Positions 11,014 to 23,400 of a stretch of 64,000 nt of DNA are shown here, in pieces (positions within the stretch are counted from its first letter, which is position 1; each line of letters starts with the position of its first letter). Source of the stretch: Spirodela intermedia (lineage: Eukaryota; Streptophyta; Magnoliopsida; Alismatales; Araceae); assembly GCA_902729315.2 (NCBI GenBank), contig LR746281.1, positions 3,036,501-3,100,500 on the forward strand, given 5' to 3'. The notes below the pieces were generated by a model. That model searched no databases. It worked only from the letters and a program-made list of their open reading frames with translations, and was not told the origin of the DNA. The translations under genes and the position numbers were made by a program.

Positions 11014-14000
11014 GTATGTTCATGAAGTGATGTGAAATATCTTTAAATTTTCATTTATTCTCGATGTGATCTTTGATCTCCCTCAAAGAACAGAAAAAAA
11101 ATGGAGCTTATGAAACCCTAGGCACACACACTTCTGTTCTGCGAGGAAGGTAGGAGAGACCTCTCTTCTGTTAATTATGGTCATAGAGAATCTATGATTG
11201 TACAGTTCATAGGGTTTCATTCAAGGTTCTCACTTGGCTATGTATATATATATATATATACATACATTGACACTGGCCTGGAAGACTACCGTTGGCATGG
11301 TAGGCTAAATGTTGGTGCCTAAGTATGCACTGTGGAACACGCCCAAAGCATTTGTTTTCATGCATAGTGGGATAAATATAGAAAATTTAACCAAAAGAAA
11401 ATACTCTCTGATTTGAACAAATAAAGCACTATATGAAAAGTAGACCACATTGGTGACAGTTAGAAAAAAGGGCATTATCAAGGTATTATGGCTTTCCATA
11501 GATATATATATATATGTAGAGAGAGAGAGAGAGAGAGAGAGAGAAAGTCGTAATATATAATGTACACAATGAGGACAGTGAATGTTATGGCAAAGCCCAA
11601 GTTACACTTTTATGAATAAGAGAAGAAATACATATTCCTACAATATAATGAATAAATATTAATCCACAGATATTTGGGGGACTCGATTGAAAAGGTGAGA
11701 TGTTACATGAAAGGCCTTGGTAGGTTACAGTCGTCATGGTTCTAGTTGACTATACAAATGAAAATATGTTACCTTTAAAAATGTCTATGCTAAAAGTTAC
11801 GCTATATTATCTATTTTTAGTGATTCTCTTGACTGTCCTAATTACCAACTCAACATAGTATTATAAATATTAAACAAGAAAAATTATGAATCATTTTTAA
11901 ATAAAACTACATTAAGAATATATAATAAAAGGCAATCCCAAAAATAAGTAAGATGATACCCAAGAGGTGTGTATCGACCAAGTAGTATAGAAAGATCAAA
12001 TTCATGTATTGTATGTGAAGTGAAGGACTAATTGACTTGTGGTGTAATGCTAGAAGTAGCATTATAATGAATAGAACATACCAGTGAAACAACTCAAACT
12101 TGAACTACTTAATGATACTCAAAAAAGTCAGCATATTAGCTAGCAACCATGTGGAAGTTGATATGTAAAAAGATCATAATTCCCCAGTTGAACAAGATGC
12201 AGATGTATACAAAGTATGGCATCGATTAAAGGGAATCATTAGTTTTCCATTAAAAGATCGGTAAGATTTTTTTTAAAAAAGATTCTCTCTTATGAGATTA
12301 TCATAGTCCCAATCATAAGTCAAGTGGAAAAAAATTCAAACTTGGCCAAACTCAATGTAGTATGAGTTCTAAGTCAATGGCTTTCTTTAGTTAGAATTCT
12401 CCTCTAACTCAATCTCCTTTCCTCTGTAAGAAGTTCAAAGTTGATTTTTTTGTCATCAAATTTCTCAATAACATCCACAAAGTAGCTTAACTCTAAGCAA
12501 AGCAAGTGATGAATAGATAGCTAGAATGAATGTATCTATAGGAAGCAAGGGGGTGAACAGCTTATGAAGCTAACACTTGGTGTAGCATATAAATATAAAT
12601 ATATAAATCAGATGGATATAGTTTACCACAATTTCTAATTGTTCATCAGCTACTAACCTTTGGATCTAGCTAAAGATTTTCATATATAACGTAGGTTGAT
12701 ACAATCTCATTGAAGCCATGCACTTGTCAAAAACTTCTGCAATTCACAAAGGGCTACATTTAGTCACATCTATGGAAGCAAAGACGTGTTCTTGCAGTTT
12801 TCTCAAATCTTTTCTTGATATGGGAAAATGTCTCCTTATCAAATGACCTAGGTTTCTTTTTGAAAGGTTACAAGTGCTTCATCATATGACTTAATGGAGA
12901 ATATCAAGAAAATACACATTAAAATTATAAATCCAATACCAATAAGAACATATGAAATTTATTTGCACGATTTATTGCATCATGTTTGCCTTAGTAATCT
13001 CTTCTAACAAGTTTAAAGCTACTGTGAAGAGTCAAGTGCCAATTATGTAGTCAACAGGTACATAACATATCGCAAGTATAGACCTGAGTGCAGATATATG
13101 CATATATATATATATATAAAATATGATTGTAAATCATAGGATCTACCTATGGATATAATATGTAAGTGCATACAACACAACCTATGGCAAAGTATATATA
13201 AACCATTCAAAAGTTAGTACAAAGAGATTAAAGTATCACATTGTGCCATCCACAAGGTCAAAGAGTAAAGTAATTTCTATTCATATGAAATGAGACAGAT
13301 TTAAGGGCAAATAAAGCTTTTTACCTAGGCTTCAAGAAGGTTGTGTTAGAAGGTCAACTTTGAACTTACTCCATGCTCAGGTCAAGTCTACTCCTCATAA
13401 GATGCATGTATTCAAGTTGGTCTTGGTAATAAAGCCTTTAATTCTTGAGATTTAAGTAGTTCTTGGTCCTTGACAATTTAAGCGTCAATGTAGATATAAA
13501 ATCATGTGGTTTATTGCTTATGGCAAGTTGAAAACAATCATTAATTAATTTTTGTCAAGTAGTGGTATGAACGATTATTTCCCAAATTGAATGACAGAGT
13601 CAGATACTTTATGTATACTGATATCTTTTAATGATGCTATAACAAGCCCCATTTAGCATGCATTTATCCTCCATTCACAACTATTAATTACTCTCTAATT
13701 AAATTTGCATATTTGCTAGGGGAGGGGGGGGAGAGCCTTCCATTCTGGAACAAAAGATCCTCTTTTTTTCTGTTTTATTCCCCCCAAAATAATAAGAATC
13801 TTCCTATTTTTGTGCTGCTTGCTAATCAAGAACTCATATTTTCAACATTTATCTAATTTTAAATTATTAAGATACTAGAAAAGGGTGATGGTGGTGGTCT
13901 TCGCTAGGATCACGGCTCATGGATTTCGAAACTCTTGGCTGGACTTGATTTTGACGCCCCAAGTCTGAATTTTTTTTTGATCAAATTAGTATATTTTAGT

Positions 14001-14202
14001 GTGTGAGGAATTCAGTTTAATTAATTCTCCCTGTACTCCCAGGGAATCTGACCACTCGCTCCATTCCTTGTCCGATTCCGGCCCCTTCGTCGCTCTGCTG
14101 CCTGGAGAGGGGGAAAGCTGGCTGGCGGGAAGATCTGTGCTCCGCCGAAGATTATTTCCGGGTTTTGAGGGGGAGGGTCCTTTTCTTCCGGTGGTGGCGT
14201 AG
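11014..14202. other. Intergenic DNA between PrimPol and DDA1
   Basis: AT-rich with no supportable coding exon. It holds simple repeats: (TA)n near 11239-11262, TA followed by (GA)n at about 11500-11546, and (TA)n near 13097-13120. From about 13,990 the base composition rises to GC-rich, marking the DDA1 promoter and 5' leader. Open frames there on both strands (13986-14246) lack family similarity and look like composition artefacts. Confidence 0.6.
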
Positions 14203-17200
14203 ATGGGTTCTCTGCAGGGGAATTGGCCTTCCCGCGATCCCCACAACTTCAGCCAGCTCCGGCCTGCCGATCCTGCTGAACCGTCTGTACGCTCTCACAA
14301 ACCATCTCCATTTCTCGCCCCTGATCTAAAGAAACCTTTATTCTCTTGAGCGCGAAGCTTCCTCCTATTTCGAAGAATGTTGTGCATGTTTGTTGAAGTT
14401 TCGGAAAATGTCATTGATGGTGAAATGATCTACGTCGGGCTTCCGTTCCTTTTTCAAGTTTTTGAGGGAAGTCTGAGCAGGATACTGATACTACTGTGAC
14501 GAAGAATGGCAAGAAAAATAGGTTGATTCTAGGAGAGAAACGTAGTTATTCATTTGAACTTGTGATAATAAATTCTCACAGAAGGTAGTTATTGAAAGTT
14601 TTCATTGAAGGTGGCAGACTGTGATGATGCTCTGCAATGAAGACTCTAATTAAACTAAGGAAAATAGGGATTGAGGTGAGTGTGCCTGCAAGTATGAGTT
14701 GAAAGCATAGGAACAGATACGTTTGAATCAGGAGCCCCCAATCTTCCTTTCCACGATTTTTTTTTTCAATTTCCTTTTCTTGTTTTGGGATTTTTTTAAT
14801 ATCAATGGGAAATACATCATATGCTCGAATCAAAGGCCTTTGGTAATTTCAATTTAGGAATCACATCCATTATTTACCTTCATCTTGGTTTGACACTTGA
14901 TGCTGGGAGATATCCCTCCTTGGCGGTAACTCTACGAACACCAATTGCCAGCGAGCTCGTGATGGGATTAAATTTCTGCTTCTTATGGTGGGATTCCCCT
15001 CTATTTCCTATTTTAGTGCTTCAACCAATGAATTCTTACACAAATCAGAAAATCTTCTTCCTTCTGGTTACTATCTTAGTTAGATGTATGATATCATCCC
15101 CTCAACCTCCACCCAATCTTCACAAGCGTTCTATGACTTGTAAATGCTGGGTTTCAACGGGGGATGAACTAAAAATCTACTACAATCCAAGAAATCAAGA
15201 TATGCGCCTGCAGAACTTCTGAAGACAGATTCAGTACCTTCTTTCATCATTCTAATCTAGAAAATGCAAGGGAGGTTTCTCTCACGTTGTGGCCTTTTAA
15301 CTTATGCCTGAAATAGGTGTATTCTTGAAGAAGGCCTGAAAGAATTCTTTAATGATCTTGTAACCCACGAAGGAAAAATAAAGGGAAGTGGGACATCAAG
15401 TAATTAATAAGATGCAGACTAAATCCACACGCGGATAAGATGCCTAAATAAATGAAAAGTAGTCGTAGGTTTTACTTACCTTACGATGCCAATTCCTCAT
15501 AGCCTCCTGAAATAAGCCATTTTTATACCTCCTGCAGTGTGATTGGTTATTTGTTTTCACCATGAAGTGGATTGAATTTTTATTTTGGAGTATTATTGTC
15601 CCAGATCACTCCAATTCTGTTCTGCTAGCATAAACAGTTCAGTTTTACGAACACCAGGAAGTTTCATTTCCCTGTCTTGGGTTGACTTCGTCTACTGACC
15701 AGTTCCATCTCCCATTTGAATCCCATATTGTTTCTAATGTAGGGATTCTAAAGCACTTTATTTGGTCAGTTGATTTTGACGCAAACCAAACAGTAATAAA
15801 CAGTGGGGAAAATTTTCTGTCTCATCAATTCATGGAAAAAATGCTGGTTATATACTTAACCAAATTAGGAAACTGACCAACAACCTAACCAACATTGGAA
15901 ATTGATCAACAATAGGTAAGTGGCCAAGTTTTGAAATTGACCAACGTCCTAACCAGCATAGGAAACGGACCAACAAACTAACCAACGTAAGAAACTGATC
16001 AACAACCTATCCCTTAATTATGCGCTTGTTCCCACAGATTGGGGAGACATTCCATTCGTCTTCTTGATGCAATCACCTATACAACTGCCTTGTCAAATTA
16101 TTTCCCACAGATCACAGTTCATTTGGTGAAGCTTCCTAGTCGCTGAAAATTTTATTTTTTTGGGTGTCCTAATAAAACTTAATTCATTTTTGAGGGAGGG
16201 GATTCAGTATTATTTGACGTTCATCATGCTGCTGGTTATATCATCTTCCAATCTCTGTGTGATTAGCCATCTATTTTATTTCAATTACGCTTAACTTTCT
16301 TTTCAAAATTTACAATGTCACCAGTAAACATGTACTTATTTCTAAAGTTCTCTTTAACAGAATAAGCATGAACTGTTGTATTAATGCTGCTGGTATATCC
16401 AATCTCTGTGTGATTAGCCATCTATTTTGTTTGATTATGTTTTTTTTTCAAAATGTACAATGTTACCAGTAAACATGTACTTATTTTCTAAAGTTCTCTC
16501 TAACAGAATGAGCATGACTTGTTTTATGTCTCTTTGCAGAATTTGACACCCATTACGTATCACCCTACTCACAACCGAACCCTTCCACCACCTAACCAAG
16601 GTACTTCTCTTTTGGGGAAATAATCCTTGAGGATTTTTTTATTCTGCATGCTTGGAATAAAGTAAATTTTCTCTGCTGGGAAAGAATCCTTCCTTCAAAA
16701 CTTTATGCTTCCAAATGCTGGGTGGAAATAAACAAGCTAGAAAGCTGCTTCTTGGAGTAAATTCTTCTCTTATTCGGTCCAACTAGTTACGAACAAAAAC
16801 TCGTCATTATTCAAATTTAGTCTATTTTTTGAAGGATGCCATGCATCTGGTGGAGATTTGGTTTGAGTTCTGCACGAGTGTTTGTTTAATATTCTTCTAG
16901 GCCATCAAATGGTTAATAGTTTTTAGCCGCCAATGGAATCTTAGCTCGTATTCTTTTACCCAAGTATTTTATCAAGGTTTTTTCCTGGGCAGGGGAAAAT
17001 AGTCTTTAAATAGTTGTAGTGGACAAAGGGGGAGGGAAGGAGGGAGGAGAGAGAGAGAGAGATCTTGGAAGGGATTAGTCAAAATTTTAAGAAAAGATGG
17101 CTAATAATTGCAGCATGATCTCTAAGTTCATCCTTTCTACATAACAACGATCTTAAAACGTCATGTTAACTTGGATGTTCGCCGGGCCATGTGGGGCTTC

Positions 17201-17543
17201 ACCTTTATTTGGCATTTAATCCTGATTCGGAAATATCTCGTGTAATATCGTATCTTTCTTGCGCTTGGTGATTAAAAATTCCTAATTATATAATATATCT
17301 TTTTCCCTTCCCAGTGATATCTACCGAAGAGACAAACATTCTTCTGCGGCAGTTCTATCAAAGAGTGGATGAGAAGGTACCAGCCTGCTTGAAGGGATCT
17401 TAAAGCTGTGCAGCCTGCTTCCTTATTCACGCTCATGGGTCCAGTCCTTGCAGATGAGGACAAAGAGAGCTGCTCCAGACAACCTCGGACCCAATCATGG
17501 CGCCAAGCTGCCCAGGGGTTCCTCTGGAGAAGGTCCCAGCTGA
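14203..17543 (+). CDS. DDA1: DET1- and DDB1-associated protein 1 (DDA1)
   Basis: Exons: 14203-14286, 16540-16600, 17315-17376, 17454-17543. All introns are GT-AG (2253, 714 and 77 bp), phases 0, 1, 0. The product is 98 aa, as expected for plant DDA1. It starts MGSLQGNWPSRDPHNFSQ, matching the family's DPHNFSQFRP opening, then PTHNRTLPPPNQVISTEETN, then NILLRQFYQRVDEK, then a basic tail MRTKRAAPDN. In plants DDA1 joins COP10 and DET1 on DDB1 (the CDD complex) and gives CUL4 ubiquitin ligase substrate preference, for example towards abscisic acid receptors; it acts in the nucleus. The ATG is chosen because the family N-terminus begins there, in a GC-rich 5' region typical of a promoter. Intron 1 carries two tandem-repeat tracts, one beside the exon 2 acceptor. 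The whole reading frame is intact. Confidence 0.93.
15868..16010. repeat. Degenerate tandem repeat in DDA1 intron 1
   Basis: Four or five imperfect units built on ggaaactgaccaacaacc and taaccaacata, period variable at about 30-45 bp. No coding potential seen. Confidence 0.75.
16226..16530. repeat. Tandem duplication of about 150 bp next to the DDA1 exon 2 acceptor
   Basis: Copy 1 begins at 16226 and copy 2 at 16384, both with atgctgctgg. Shared blocks, in the same order: caatctctgtgtgattagcc, agtaaacatgtacttatt, ctaaagttctct and taacagaat. Copies differ by scattered substitutions and small deletions. Copy 2 ends about 10 bp before the functional acceptor at 16539. Confidence 0.85.
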
Positions 17544-20466
17544 GTCGTCCGCCCATTCCCCAGACTTCAGCGGGCACCCCTTGTGCCTCTCACATTCATA
17601 AATGCTTCTTAGTTCGCACAGAGTTGGGCATCTATGATCCCAGACCCCCCAAGTGAATGTGCTCTTGTAAACTATATCCAACCAAGTCCAGCGGAGATTG
17701 GACCCTTGTATAATTCTCTCTTGGCGGAAAGAAATGTTTATGTTTCATCACGAATGTCCTTTATGTCTCTAGAACTGAATGATGTGAGTTTTTTGAGAAA
17801 ATTCTAGTTCCTGGTTTCTAGGGTCTGACTGAAACTACTGTAAAAACTTTGGCATCAGATCTGTATGTTGTGTGGCAGAGATAGAAAACTAAGATTGCTT
17901 AAAGATTGCCATTTTTGTATACATATATGAACTGTTTTGCACTGCTCACTCACTTCATGGAAGGAAAATCTGTGATTTTCATTGCTCATAAGATTGTAAC
18001 TGTGTGAGGCCTTTCCTGTTTACAGAGAAGAGTATCTGATGTTCAGTATCTTTCCAAACCGTAAGATTTTACTTGATCTTAAAAAATCATATTTTCCTTC
18101 TTTGAATGTCCAAGTATAACTGAAGATCTTGCGACCTATTTGTTTTTTCCATGGAAAAAACAATATAGAAGGAACTATTTATAGAAAAATCATACAAAAT
18201 CTCTGGTCATACAAGAAACATGTTCTATTTATAGAAGGAACTATACGGTGCACTAAATATTCCCAAAACCGTATAAACTGTGTCAGATCATTACAGAAAT
18301 CAAGCTACTGGTTTTTAATCTTTCATTCTGATCAAAACTTGTCATCATATTTATATCTTGTGCAGAAAAGAGAAAAAGTTTGCTGGTTCAAAGAGGTTGT
18401 GGACTCATGCTAAGCAATTCTCGCTCGCTAGCTGCTCCATATGGCTCCCAAATTTTGTTAAGAAGAAAATTAGAAGCTTTTCAGATATTCATTAGTCTAG
18501 CTAAACCTCCAAGTAAGTAGATATTATACCCCCATTCATACTGATTTAGCAATGAAGCAAATTATTAGCTTGGGAAGATAATGGTTATAAATAAAAACAT
18601 AAATTGTTGCTTTTAGGTAAGGCTAAAGAAGCCTAAAATTATATATTTCGAAATTTAAATGATCTCTAATAGAACTTTAGGATGCATCAATTTGACATGG
18701 GATTCTGGATTATTGTACAAGGCATGTTGGTCAGCATCATTGATTTGACCGAATATTGCTTGGCACAACCTTAGTATATTATTATTGAATCAGTGTTTAG
18801 GAGATTTTTGAGACCAGAATTATGCATGCACAGGCCTGGCCCATTCTTTTTATCTTAAATCAATTGAGATGTTATCTTCCTATTTCAACATTAAGATTCA
18901 AATTATGTTATATGTTTCTACATCAAGGAAATTCTAGTAAATGATAATGTTTGTGAATGCAAACGTAAGAGTATTTCTTGTGAATTATTTATAATTTTTA
19001 AGGAGAATATGAAGAAATGGGGTTAGAAACACTTAACATCTACTTTCTAATTTAGAATTTGATTTGGACTTCAATGAGCTCTCCATGCACTTTGGGGTTA
19101 GAAATTAAATAAATGGTGCTCAAACTGAATATTACAAATTACATCATAAGGTACCAAGTCAGCATCAAAGGAATAGAGCAAGATCAAATCATATTTTATT
19201 TGAGATCAATTAGTAGCTTGCATCAGTTTATGCTTTGAAAGATGTGAGGTGTTTTATTGATATGATACTCAACTTATGAGCTAGCATTTCCTTCTTTGTA
19301 CTTGTTGAATTGATATGAAAATAAAACTTACAAAGATGTGCATACGATTTCTTTAAAATAATAGAGTTGAAATATGTGGAGATTTAAATATTCACAAATG
19401 CAAATAATAGATTTGATTGCAAGGTGGTGCCCTTTTTATGTCAAAAATTGACCCATGAAAGTGGGAGCATCCATCTATAAAAAAAATATATTAACACATT
19501 TGAAATCAAATAAATGGGATATATTGAGCAATGTTAAAAAATAATGTAAGTTGGGGATTGAAGAAATTGATTACTTTAGTCAAGTCCCTAGTAAAGATAA
19601 AAAGCTCAATATTGAATAATATCCTATAGTGAATTGTAACCTAAAGCCAATTTAATTGATCAGTTAAAATGGAGACGTGAAATATATTGACTATTATACC
19701 GAAGTTTAAAATCGCCCTTTTGTGCATGGTTCAAACCAACACTCTTTGCTTTAAATTCTCATAATCATACTTATACCATAATTATTGACCAAATTTCGTA
19801 TAAATTATATGATGATTGTCAAAGGAGATGGGGGGCTTGTGTTTTAAAATCACTAATTATTCTAAGCATTATTGTCCCACTATAGAGCACATAATTCAAA
19901 AACGTTCATTTACTCATCTGGGCAAGGCTTTTATATTTCAAACTATGTTCTTGATATAGAACTCTCTGCTCAGATAAGTAAGAGAGACATCGTGATAGAA
20001 TGTTGGTGGTGACCAAATTTCATCCGGGAAAGTTGATAAACCATAGAAGAAGTGATTTTCCTTCCTTTTCCTAAGTAACAACAGCAATTTAACTGATGCA
20101 GTTAATTTTGTAATCCTCCAACGTTGTAATTTTGTTGAATAAAAATATTCAACGCTCTCTAGCAGCCACCGTCCCTTACACCACTCAGCCATTCCACTAT
20201 AAACCCTGGATGCAGCCCTCTGCAGTGGGAGAATCGACGGGCATACTCCCGCGAAGTGAATGGTGGGTTTCCTCAAATGGTACTTCATGGGTGCGTGAGC
20301 ATGACGTAAACCCATCTCTCATTCCCCCCTCCCAAAGGTGTACTCGATCTCAGTTGCTAATCCCTCGCCATCTGAGGCGGATTCCCACGTGGAAAATCTC
20401 AAGCAAGTTCGAGAACGGTGGGGTTCCTGAACATCAATCTTTCGTGGTCGTCTTCGGCAGGCAGCC
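17544..20466. other. Intergenic DNA between DDA1 and STE24
   Basis: The first few hundred bases are probably DDA1 3' UTR. The rest is AT-rich with no recognised gene or element. From about 20,130 the sequence is less AT-rich and contains ctataaac near 20,196, a possible TATA box, so 20,200-20,466 is the likely STE24 promoter and leader. Confidence 0.55.
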
Positions 20467-23400
20467 ATGGCGTTCCCTTACTTGGAGGCTGTTCTGGGTC
20501 AGCGACTTTCCCTCCACCTGTGCTGGCTCTCTTATTTTTTTCATTACTTGTCTTTTCTTCGATAGTCTTCCCTAGTCGCCCCCGATCTCCCCCCTTGTCT
20601 CGTTATCGTCTTCTTATTTATTTTCTTCTCTTCCTCTTTATTTATCATGTTGTCGATGCCCCGGCGAATATGGCCGCGCTGTTGGTCGTTTGCGTGTTGT
20701 ATTACTCCTTTTTGGCTCTTGCATCTATTCTTCGAATGATGCCGGTCTTCGAGGAATGTTCTTCTAGGATCTGCCATTGTTTTCCACTAGTTATTAGTTT
20801 TGTATGATTTCTACAGCTCTATGGCCATAAGCATCTCTTAATTTGCTGCTGATTTTATGATTTCATGGAAATTTTTGCTTATACGGGTTTTTTTCTGGTC
20901 TAAAATTAATTTTCTGGGTAGAACGGTGGTCAGCTTTGTTTGCCATGAAAAGTATGCTATTGAAAGAAATAATTTTTTAGTCGGTTTTTGAGGTCTTTCT
21001 ATTTTATTGCTTCAAAGTAAATAAATCAAATAATTGATTGAAAATATGGCTGTGATTTTCAGAAATTAGTTAAAAGTTGTTGCAAATCTCTAGCATATGA
21101 CTGGTTATTATTTTTGAAGTTCCGGTCGCGTGCATATTATATTTCAGGAACGGTAAAAATAAATTTGACGTGTGTTTTATGTGTCAGAGATAAACATGGC
21201 TTGCTAAGGTTTAATGGCATTCTAAGTCTCTGTTGAATCATGGAAAAAATGATTAGTTATTCAGTGACTTCATTTCATCTTGGTTTTGTATGTAAGGACC
21301 TGCAACGACAAAAAATCTTGCATATGTAAAGGCAGGATGTAATACGCTGTGTCTAAGTAAAATAGTAGGGGTATGATGGAATCATCTTTTATCATCTATT
21401 TTCGCTTTAATGATTAAATTCGTAGAGTTTAGTGTACTGAAATTCCAAATCCTGTAAAAATTTATCTGATCCGTGCTTCACATTTTTCTGAAGACCTCCA
21501 CTTTATTTTGATATTTGTCTACATGTTTTTAATGAAAGTGCGAATATTTCTTTGCTTATCAATTTTAGTTCTTTCAGTGGACATTTAGTTATTTATAAAT
21601 AATTCCTTTTCCTGAAGAATAATGATGGAACTGAAACTTATTTCAATATTCCTGTGTTGGAACTTATTTGTTGGAAGTCCTTTTTTTTTTTTTCCTTGCT
21701 GAGAATTCTCTTACCTAGATAATGGCGTCAACTTGCCAATGTCAGAGCTGCATTATTCAATATCCCATTTTGTATTGGATTCCTGTCCATTACACCGTTT
21801 TCAGAATGCCCGAGCCCTGTGTTTTCCTTGGTATATTCATAGTGGTTTTAATCTCTATCATATTTACTGATGATTCCCTGTCTTTTTTATTCTGCTTTAT
21901 TATCAAGGGAGTAAGTGTATCTGGGAATCAAGCTAAAATTCTGTTGCCTTTGCTCAGGTTTCATGATTTGCGTATACATTTTTGAGACCTATCTTGACAT
22001 TCGGCAGCATGCGGCTCTCAAGTTGCCCACCTTACCTAAGCAATTGGAAGGAGTAGTTAGTCAAGAGAAGTTTGTAAAGTCTCGAGCTTATAGCCTTGAC
22101 AAGAGGTTTGACTTTTGTTTCAACAAAAATTATAAAATGTTGAACTCGTATCATGATGCTTCCCTAGACCTATAGTATCATGCTTAGTGTTTTTTATTCC
22201 ATTATGTTGTACCTGGTAATGCTTGTTCATAGTGTGGCCTGGTTTGAGCTGATTTGACTATCTTCTATAACCTGTTCTCTTTCTTCTTCTTTAGATTCAT
22301 GCCCTGCCATTCATGCTGTTATTATTAGATTTGATCTTAACTGACATTCCTTCTCCTTTTTTACATATATCAGCTACTTCCACTTTGTACGTGAAGCTGC
22401 GACGATAGCTTTGGACATTACGATTCTGGCTTTTGGTCTACTTCCGTGGCTGTGGAAGGTAACAGAAGTGCCTCATGTCTTATTTCATATGCTCATCGTG
22501 CCTTATATTTATCAGCCTCTTTGTTGCAGAGATCTGGCGATATTCTATTGCGTGTGGGTCTCAGTGCGGAGAATGAAATAACTCATACACTGTCATTTTT
22601 GGCTGGGATGATGATCTGGTCTAAGGTTTGGATATGGCTGTTCCCTTTTTCTTTGAAGTCTAAGGTTGTCATGCTTGAATCTGATCTCTGCCAGAAAATC
22701 GCTGTAGTTTCTCCGGATTAGATTTTTTTTCCAAGTAAATCTTTTCTCAGGTAACCTTTGATCTGTTTATATTGGGTAAAGACTGCATCACTAAATCTAC
22801 CTGTCATGCTTGCCGGGAGGAAAGTGTATTCTATGCCAGCTTTTTGCCAGATGCATAATCAGCGGCTGAGTCAAATCGTTCTTCTTATGAAAAAAGGCTG
22901 TGGTTGATGGCATCTGCCATATATCTTTTCCCATAAGCAACAAAACAGATATAGTAGCACCCAAATCCTTTGACTCATAACATTAGTCTGAACTCAGTCT
23001 TAATTTTTGATGTTTTTTTCATCTTCCACATCATCACCAACACAGATTTATCTCCGTGTCTAGAATTTCTAGCCTGTTTCTCAAGTGATGCAGTCCTTTT
23101 GACGTTTCTGTATAGAATAAAAGCGATGTGCCCCAAGTTTTGTTGGTCTAAATCACGTGCTCTTAGGTCTGTTTCACGTGTGTTGATGATAAAACGAAGA
23201 TCATGGTCCTATCTTGAATTTCCCGATTATGTTTAGGTTTGGTGGTTTTCAATCCACGTGGACCTATCTCTAAACGCTTTACCATTCCATATCTTGCTTA
23301 CCAATTAGAGCGAATGGAATGATAACATCCCTTGTCCAGATGTAAAGTCATGTGAGCACTAACTCTTGTTGGTTTTGGCACGAGGATCTTAGTTTTTCAT

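Noticed and set aside
13986-14246. Open frames on both strands in the GC-rich region before DDA1
   Set aside because: They overlap the DDA1 promoter, leader and first exon in other frames and show no family motif; GC-rich DNA has few chance stops.
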